NCBI RefSeq assembly: GCF_900009135.1
Contig: NZ_LT797701.1
Coordinates: 689,696 to 734,882, forward strand
Length of the DNA stretch: 45,187 nt
Direction of reading: 5' to 3'
Source of the DNA: Planktothrix sp. PCC 11201
Lineage (GTDB): Bacteria > Cyanobacteriota > Cyanobacteriia > Cyanobacteriales > Microcoleaceae
Shown here piece by piece: positions 42,801 through 45,187 of this stretch. Positions within the stretch are counted from its first letter, which is position 1; every line of letters begins with the position of its first letter. Position numbers and translations under genes: made by a program. Below the pieces are notes generated by a model. It saw only the letters and a list, made by a program, of their open reading frames with translations, was not told the DNA's origin and searched no databases.

Positions 42801-45097
42801 AATTGCATATTGGTGGGGCGGGGGTAGCCCGGGGCTATCTGAATCGCCCGGAATTGACACAAGAGAAGTTTATTTCTAATCCCTTTGGCTCTCCCCTTGA
42901 CTCCTTTGAACCCCCCCAACCCCCCCTTACTAATGGGGGGCTAAAGAGCAATCTTACCAAGGGGGAGGTAGAGAGCAATTTCCCCTCGCTTACCAAGGAG
43001 GGGCTAGAGAGCAAATTTCCCCCCCTTGGTAAGGGGGGGCTAGGGGGGGTCAAAGCCGGGGCTAGTAAACTATATAAAACCGGGGATTTAGGCCGATATT
43101 TACCCGATGGGAATATTGAGTATATTGGACGCATCGACAATCAGGTGAAAGTCCGCGGCTTTCGGATCGAGTTGGGGGAAATTGAAGCGGTTTTGAACCA
43201 ACACCCCTTAGTACAGTCAGCAGTTGTGATCGCCCGGGCTGATAGTCATGGTGAACACTCCTCAACAACGGCCATGAATACAGGTCTGGTGGCCTACTTA
43301 GTTCCGGCCCTCAAGGGTCAAGTCCTACCTGAACAACTGGCCGAATGGCAGAGCGAGTACGTTAGTGATTGGCAAAAACTCTATGAAGATTCCTATAGCC
43401 AATCCCAAGCAGCAACGGATGATCCAACTTTTAATATTAGTGGTTGGAATAGTAGTTATACCGGGCAACCTATTCCGGCTCTGGAAATGCGGGAGTGGGT
43501 TGAAAGCACGGTGGGCCGAATTTTGGCAGGGAAACCGCAGCGAGTGTTAGAAATTGGTTGCGGTAGTGGGTTGCTGCTATTCCGTGTCGCTCAACATTGC
43601 CAGGAATATTGGGGGGCTGATTATTCCTTGGCTACTATTCGCAATCTGGAGCGGTTATGTGGCACGGTTGAAGGTCTAGGAACAGTGCGGCTATTACACC
43701 AAACGGCAGATAACTTTGAAAATATCCCCTCCCAAGCCTTTGATACGGTGGTGATCAACTCCGTAGTCCAGTATTTCCCCAGTGTGGATTATCTGTTACA
43801 GGTAATAGAAGGAGCAATAGCGGCGATCGGCGATCACGGTCAGATTTTCCTGGGGGATGTCCGCAGTCTACCGTTGCTAGAGCCATACCATGCCGCCGTA
43901 CAGTTAGCCCGGGCCGAGTCGGAAAAAACCCTTGAGCAATGGCAAAGACAGGTACATCAGAGTGTCGCCGCCGAGGAAGAACTTCTGATCGATCCCAGAT
44001 TTTTCATCGCCTTGAAACAGCACTTTCCCCAAATTGCTTGGGTGGAAATTCAGCCCAAACGCGGTCATGCTGAAAATGAGTTAACCCAATTCCGCTATGA
44101 TGTCACCCTGCATCTGGGTGGCAATGTGCAAAATTCGGCAGTTACCTGGCTAAATTGGCAACTCGACCAACTTTCATACGCTCAACTGCAAGATAAGCTG
44201 AAATCGGAACAGCCAGAACGTTTGGGGATCAGGGATGTACCGAATCAACGGGTACAGCCAGCCCTACAAATTTTGACCTGGTTGGAAAATCCCCCAGCCG
44301 TCGAGACGGTGGGACAACTGCGACAACTGTTAGGACAACAGACCCCCCCTAGCCCCCCCTTAGTAAGGGGGGAAGTAGGGATCAATCCTGAGCAGTTTTG
44401 GCAACTGGGGCAGGATTTGGGCTATACAGTCCACCTGAGTTGGTGGGAAAGCAGTCAGAATGGTTCATACGATGCGGTTTTCTGTCGCAACGGTTCAACG
44501 CCGAAACCTGTCCTGAGCGAAGTCGAAGAACCTGACGATTATGAAGCGATCGCTTTTTGGGATAATCAGACAGTTACGGCTAAACCCTGGACTGACTACA
44601 CCAACAATCCCCTATACGGTAAGTTGGTTCAGAAGCTAGTACCACAAGTGAGGGAATTTATCCAACAAAAACTACCAAGTTATATGGTTCCCCAGGCTTT
44701 TGTCCTGCTCAACGCTTTGCCCTTGACCCCCAATGGTAAAGTAGATCGGCGGGTATTGCCCACACCTAATACAGCTTCTATCAGTCTTTCCACAGGCTTT
44801 GTTTCTCCTCGAACCGATATTGAAGCTCAAATGGTGCAAATCTGGAGTGAGGTTTTGGGATTAGAACGGATTGGAATTAAGGACAATTTCTTTGAAATAG
44901 GAGGACATTCTCTATTGGCGACTCAAGTTGTCTCTCGTTCCCGCGATATTTTCTCGGTGGAATTGTCCTTACAAAATTTGCTGGAGTACCCAACAATCGC
45001 TAATTTAGCCCAAATTATTCAGGTACTTACGGTTGCACAGGATGGTCAACTAGCTATTACCGAAACCTCAGAAGATTATGAAGAAGGAGAATTATAA
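33887..45097 (+). CDS. NRPS, three modules ending with an N-methyltransferase module
   Basis: 3736 residues. Module 3: C (HHVVSDG), A (35.3-36.9 kb; code by eye DVKSIGAVA, unrecognised), PCP. Module 4: C (HHIVSDG), A (38.6-40.1 kb; code DVENAGVVT, which I associate with the Ahp position of cyanopeptolins), PCP. Module 5: C (HHIVSDG), A (from 41.8 kb; code DAWTIAAVC, as for Phe) with an N-methyltransferase inserted after A8 (VLEIGCGSGLLLF near 43545-43585), then A10 and PCP (GGHSLL, near 44900). The expected step is addition of X, an Ahp precursor, and N-methyl-Phe. No TE or E domain is present; elongation continues in a gene beyond the window. Several intergenic repeats are embedded in frame. 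In A4 the A10 motif is NRKVDR rather than NGKVDR. Confidence 0.9.
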   Translation: MSFDELPLSYPQQRLWFLDQLDPNSSLYNIPLALHLEGKLDHQALEQSLGEIIQRHEVLRTNFIVIDGEPRQVIHSQIPWKITQVDGQELPSISTKLTTENQQKQRSQEWITNQAAQPFDLAKDPLIRASLVKLSPDEHLLLICMHHVVSDGWSMGIFIQELTALYNAYSQGLPSPLAPLEIQYADFALWLIDWLQGEVLDQQLSYWRQQLANAPTLLPLPTDRPRSAVPGLKGSRHEFSLSPELTQALTQMSQKQGVTLFMTLLTAFDILLYRYTGQEDILVGSPIANREQRELEGLIGFFVNTLVLRTDLSGNPSFQELLKRVREMAMDAYAHQNLPFEMLVEALQPERNLSHNPLFQVMFSLQNNPLSALELRGLTVSPYPLESRTAKFDLSLGMEETSPGNPPGAGIIGIWEYNTDLFNHSTIERLSGHFINLLEGIIANPKQPISQLPLLAERERQQLLIEWNNTQVDYPQDLLIHQLFEKQVKLTPDAVAVSFEAQQLTYSELNSRANQLGYYLRSLGVKVDSLVGICVERSLEMIVGILAILKAGGAYIPIDPNYPQERIAYILEDTQLRILLTQERLLLHLPEVEKTICLDRDWSRIAEQITDNPITEVQPHHLAYIIYTSGSTGTPKGVMIEHRSLINFVLTVSRKYGLKPNDRILQFASICFDVSVKEIFSCLIVGAGLVLRTEEILEDDQVFWQRCRDWKLTVLSLTTAFWHQLVAELKPQDSRIPQHLRMMIIGGEEAQRSKVEDWYDSVAHFPNPPQLFNAYGPTEATVAVTLHRFDSVATDVLIGRPISNTQIYILDQYLQPVPIGVAGELLIGGAGLALGYLNRPELTQEKFIPNPFNPDPDSRLYRTGDLARYLPNGNIEYLGRIDNQVKIRGFRIELGEIEAVLSQHSEVKTVVVVAREDGINEKRLVAYIVPHSEPPPTPPYQGGAQSRETPNHRQGGAVETFHGTSLREFVKAQLPEYMVPSAFVILESLPLTTNGKVDRAALPAPDLHSPDKYVAPRNPIEEIMSQIWAKVLKVETSLGIYDNFFELGGHSLLATQLVSRIRKALKVELPLRELFTAPTIAQLTQVVSQLQQQKLELSAPPILPRATDAELPLSFAQTRLWFLDQFESNSSFYNIPLALRLEGTLNQAALAKSLAEICDRHEALRTNFITVDGVASQVIQRSTHWRLAVVDLQDLSGSEQEIAARELAQKEAVQTFDLANGSLIKATLVVLSDTEHILLVCMHHIVSDGWSMGVFVQELTALYNAYIQDLPSPLKPLPIQYGDFTLWQRQWLQGEVLQNQLDYWQKQLAGAPALLSLPTDRPRPAVQTFSGAHQQFSLSSELTQKLIKLSQDQGVTLFMTLLAAFDILLYRYTEQEDILVGTPIANRNRSELEGLIGFFVNTLVLRTDLSGNPTFSELLTRIREMAIAAYAHQDLPFEMLVEALQPERDLSHAPLFQVDFLLQNGPISQLELTGLTANPLATENATAKFDLTLGIENTGHQLLGGWEYNTDLFDSSTIERMTGHFVRLLEAIVANPQQQISQLPLLTEIEQQQLLIEWNNTQVDYPFDQCVHHLFEDQAKLTPDAVAVVFEDQELTYQQLNVQANQLAHYLQSIGVKPEVLVGIYLERSLFVIVGLLAVLKAGGAYVPLDPDYPQQRLADMCADSQISVLLTQETLLNSLPIEGVEVVVLDGSSEVWTVQSQENPHVETFHGTSLRGHGASNLLCVLYTSGSTGKPKGVMLTHEALVNHSWGISEVFGLTSRDRVLQFASFGFDVAAEEIFPTWLKGGTVVLRPAQMFPTLADFANFIEEESLTLLNITPAYWHEWAISVSQGFATVPTSLRLVAVGGDAVLPETVSLWQRLVGDRVSCLNVYGPTEASVTAIVHDLLDPQSEKMNSVLIGRPIANTKAYILDRNLQPVPIGVKGELHLCGVRLARGYLNRPDLTEKKFLNNPFDKSPFDRLYKTGDLARYLADGRIECFGRIDNQVKIRGFRIELGEIEAVLNQHIDVQISCVIIREDTPGDKYLVAYVVSERIPMISELRQFLASNLPLYMVPQAFVFMESLPLTTNRKVDRAALPAPDLYSNRRDRYVAPRNPMEEMLAQIWTQVLKVDAVGIYDNFFEIGGHSLLATQLVSRIRSLFKVELPLRSLFGAATVAELAHLIEQLKQENLSPITPILPRAKDAELPLSFAQQRLWFLDQLQPHSALYNIPLALRLVGTLNQSALEQSLVAICDRHQVLLTNFIAVDGQATQVIQSQTNWKLAIVDGRHLQETLEQFVISQATQPFDLANQTLIRATLVVVSETEHLLLVFMHHIVSDGWSMGVFIHELTTLYNAYSQGQSANLAPLPIQYADFALWQRQWLQGEILENQLSYWQQQLTNAPALLSLPTDRPRPPVQTFVGSYQEFAMTSELSQSLIKLSQQQGVTLFMTLLAAFDTLLYRYTGQSDILVGTPIANRNRSEIEGLIGFFANTLVLRTDLSDNPSFSELLTRVREVAMDAYSHQDLPFEMLVEALQPERDLSHTPLFQVAFVLQNAPWSEVEMIGLTVSDLPIENATAKFDLTLAIGNTAKGLGGVWEYNTDLFDRSTIERLAGHFITLLEGIVANPQEQISQLPLLTEIEQQQLLVDWNNTQTEYPQDHCIHQLFEKQAELTPDAVAVVFENQQLTYQQLNIRANQLAHHLKSLGVETDSLVGICVERSLEMIVGLLGILKAGGAYVPLDPDYPTERLKFVIEDALVSLLLTQKRVINRLPEHQAKSVFLDELWEEIGQNSQDNLTTAVTASNLANVIYTSGSTGKPKGVMVEHQGLYNLAQAQIQAFSLNSDSRVLQFASLSFDACIWEILMAVGSGATLYLGTKDALMPGTPLMERLRDDRITHVTLPPSALAVLPLENLPGLQTIIVAGEACDPELVKQWSTGRNFFNAYGPTEASVCATLAKCSAFDSKVTIGRPIANVQVYILDSHLQPLPIGVAGELHIGGAGVARGYLNRPELTQEKFISNPFGSPLDSFEPPQPPLTNGGLKSNLTKGEVESNFPSLTKEGLESKFPPLGKGGLGGVKAGASKLYKTGDLGRYLPDGNIEYIGRIDNQVKVRGFRIELGEIEAVLNQHPLVQSAVVIARADSHGEHSSTTAMNTGLVAYLVPALKGQVLPEQLAEWQSEYVSDWQKLYEDSYSQSQAATDDPTFNISGWNSSYTGQPIPALEMREWVESTVGRILAGKPQRVLEIGCGSGLLLFRVAQHCQEYWGADYSLATIRNLERLCGTVEGLGTVRLLHQTADNFENIPSQAFDTVVINSVVQYFPSVDYLLQVIEGAIAAIGDHGQIFLGDVRSLPLLEPYHAAVQLARAESEKTLEQWQRQVHQSVAAEEELLIDPRFFIALKQHFPQIAWVEIQPKRGHAENELTQFRYDVTLHLGGNVQNSAVTWLNWQLDQLSYAQLQDKLKSEQPERLGIRDVPNQRVQPALQILTWLENPPAVETVGQLRQLLGQQTPPSPPLVRGEVGINPEQFWQLGQDLGYTVHLSWWESSQNGSYDAVFCRNGSTPKPVLSEVEEPDDYEAIAFWDNQTVTAKPWTDYTNNPLYGKLVQKLVPQVREFIQQKLPSYMVPQAFVLLNALPLTPNGKVDRRVLPTPNTASISLSTGFVSPRTDIEAQMVQIWSEVLGLERIGIKDNFFEIGGHSLLATQVVSRSRDIFSVELSLQNLLEYPTIANLAQIIQVLTVAQDGQLAITETSEDYEEGEL
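36681..36757 (+). repeat. C-run/G-run repeat in frame in the A3 domain linker
   Basis: AACCCCCCCCAACCCCCCCTT and AAGGGGGGGC arms and a second CAAGGGGGGG encode SEPPPTPPYQGGAQSRETPN, inserted between A8 and A10 where other modules have a short linker. The same repeat type is intergenic at 14806-14827. Confidence 0.75.
36758..36785 (+). repeat. Perfect 28-bp palindrome inside the A3 domain, copy 1
   Basis: GTAGAGACGTTCC and GGAACGTCTCTAC arms around AT form an exact palindrome. It encodes VETFHGTSLR and is identical to the copy at 39005-39032. A diverged relative is intergenic at 11207-11230. Confidence 0.9.
39005..39032 (+). repeat. Perfect 28-bp palindrome inside the A4 domain, copy 2
   Basis: Identical to 36758-36785 and read in the same frame (VETFHGTSLR). 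It lies just before the YTSGSTG nucleotide-binding loop of module 4 and is followed by a partial relative, CCATGGCGCGTC. Confidence 0.9.
42907..43050 (+). repeat. Array of C-run/G-run repeats in frame in the A5 domain
   Basis: At least three inverted C-run/G-run hairpins (including CCCCCCTTGGTAAGGGGGG) encode about 50 extra residues rich in Pro, Gly, Leu, Lys and Ser (for example FEPPQPPLTNGGLKSNLTKG), between NPFGSP and LYKTGDL, where other modules have about 6 residues. Confidence 0.8.
44342..44380 (+). repeat. C-run/G-run repeat in the linker after the N-methyltransferase
   Basis: CCCCCCTAGCCCCCCTTAGT and AAGGGGGGAAG encode TPPSPPLVRGEVG. It belongs to the same family as the repeats at 36681-36757 and 42907-43050. 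Confidence 0.7.
44508..44531 (+). repeat. CCTGTCCTGAGCGAAGTCGA repeat (PVLSEVE)
   Basis: A known type of short cyanobacterial dispersed repeat (my recollection), here read as PVLSEVE and inserted in frame in the C-terminal A5 linker. Confidence 0.6.
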
Positions 45098-45104
45098 ATC
45101 CTTA

Positions 45105-45187
45105 TTCCCCATTCCCCATTCCCCATTCCCCATTCCCCATTCCCCATTCCCCATTCCCCATTCCCCATTTCCCATTCCCCATTTCAT
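45105..45187. repeat. Heptanucleotide CCCCATT tandem repeat (STRR-like)
   Basis: About ten CCCCATT copies and one variant TCCCATT, starting 8 nt after the NRPS stop and running to the window end. It resembles the short tandemly repeated sequences described in heterocystous and other cyanobacteria. The array continues outside the window. Confidence 0.85.

Noticed and set aside
45105-45187. CRISPR array
   Set aside because: The units are contiguous 7-mers without spacers; it is a simple tandem repeat.

Overview
The window looks like a filamentous, bloom-type cyanobacterium, most like Planktothrix or another Oscillatoriales. The reasons are moderate-to-low GC, HIP1-type GCGATCGC octamers in and between genes, families of cyanobacterial intergenic repeats, CCCCATT heptamers, a group II intron, and two typical cyanobacterial protease-inhibitor pathways side by side. 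The genus is inferred; no rRNA is present.

Region 1 (1 to about 5900) is the end of an integrated mobile element. It has small hypothetical and membrane proteins, a D5/VirE-type primase-helicase, and a tyrosine integrase. The integrase is broken by an 87-bp MITE-like insertion with terminal inverted repeats and a TA target duplication; removing it restores the frame exactly. Just upstream of the integrase start lies a 23-nt copy of the 3' end of a tRNA (or tmRNA), the expected attachment site. A group II intron follows (about 6129-8571); its reverse transcriptase has lost the conserved PQGG motif.

Region 2 (8.6-16.5 kb) is mostly chromosomal: a DUF29 protein, an antitoxin/PIN-toxin pair, folC, an SH3-domain exported protein, pheS, a decayed ORF, surE, infC and an alpha/beta hydrolase.

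Region 3 (16.5-27 kb, all minus strand) is a microviridin (graspetide RiPP) cluster. In transcription order it holds an ABC transporter with an extra C-terminal segment, a zinc-metallopeptidase-like protein resembling peptidase family M49, a SAM methyltransferase, a second paralogous ABC transporter, a GNAT acetyltransferase, the lactone-forming and lactam-forming ATP-grasp ligases, two short precursor genes (47 and 50 aa), and a degenerate short-chain dehydrogenase. The two precursors are tandem cassettes, each with its own matching promoter and 3' hairpin. The ligases should cross-link Thr/Ser/Lys with Asp/Glu side chains in the cores TRKYPSDWEEF and TLKWPSDWEDS; the GNAT protein should acetylate the trimmed N terminus and a transporter export the product. 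The M49-like protein is a candidate leader peptidase, which is inference only.

Region 4 (27-45 kb, plus strand, divergent from region 3) is a two-gene, five-module NRPS: (C-A-PCP)x2, then C-A-PCP, C-A-PCP and C-A-NMT-PCP. Specificity codes read by eye suggest Asp, Thr, an unrecognised residue, a domain like those at the Ahp position of cyanopeptolins, and N-methyl-Phe. This fits an acylated cyanopeptolin-like peptide, but one module appears to be missing between the Ahp-like and N-methyl-Phe modules. There is no thioesterase, so the assembly line continues beyond the window. The NRPS genes carry many in-frame copies of intergenic repeats in domain loops and linkers, including two identical 28-bp palindromes.
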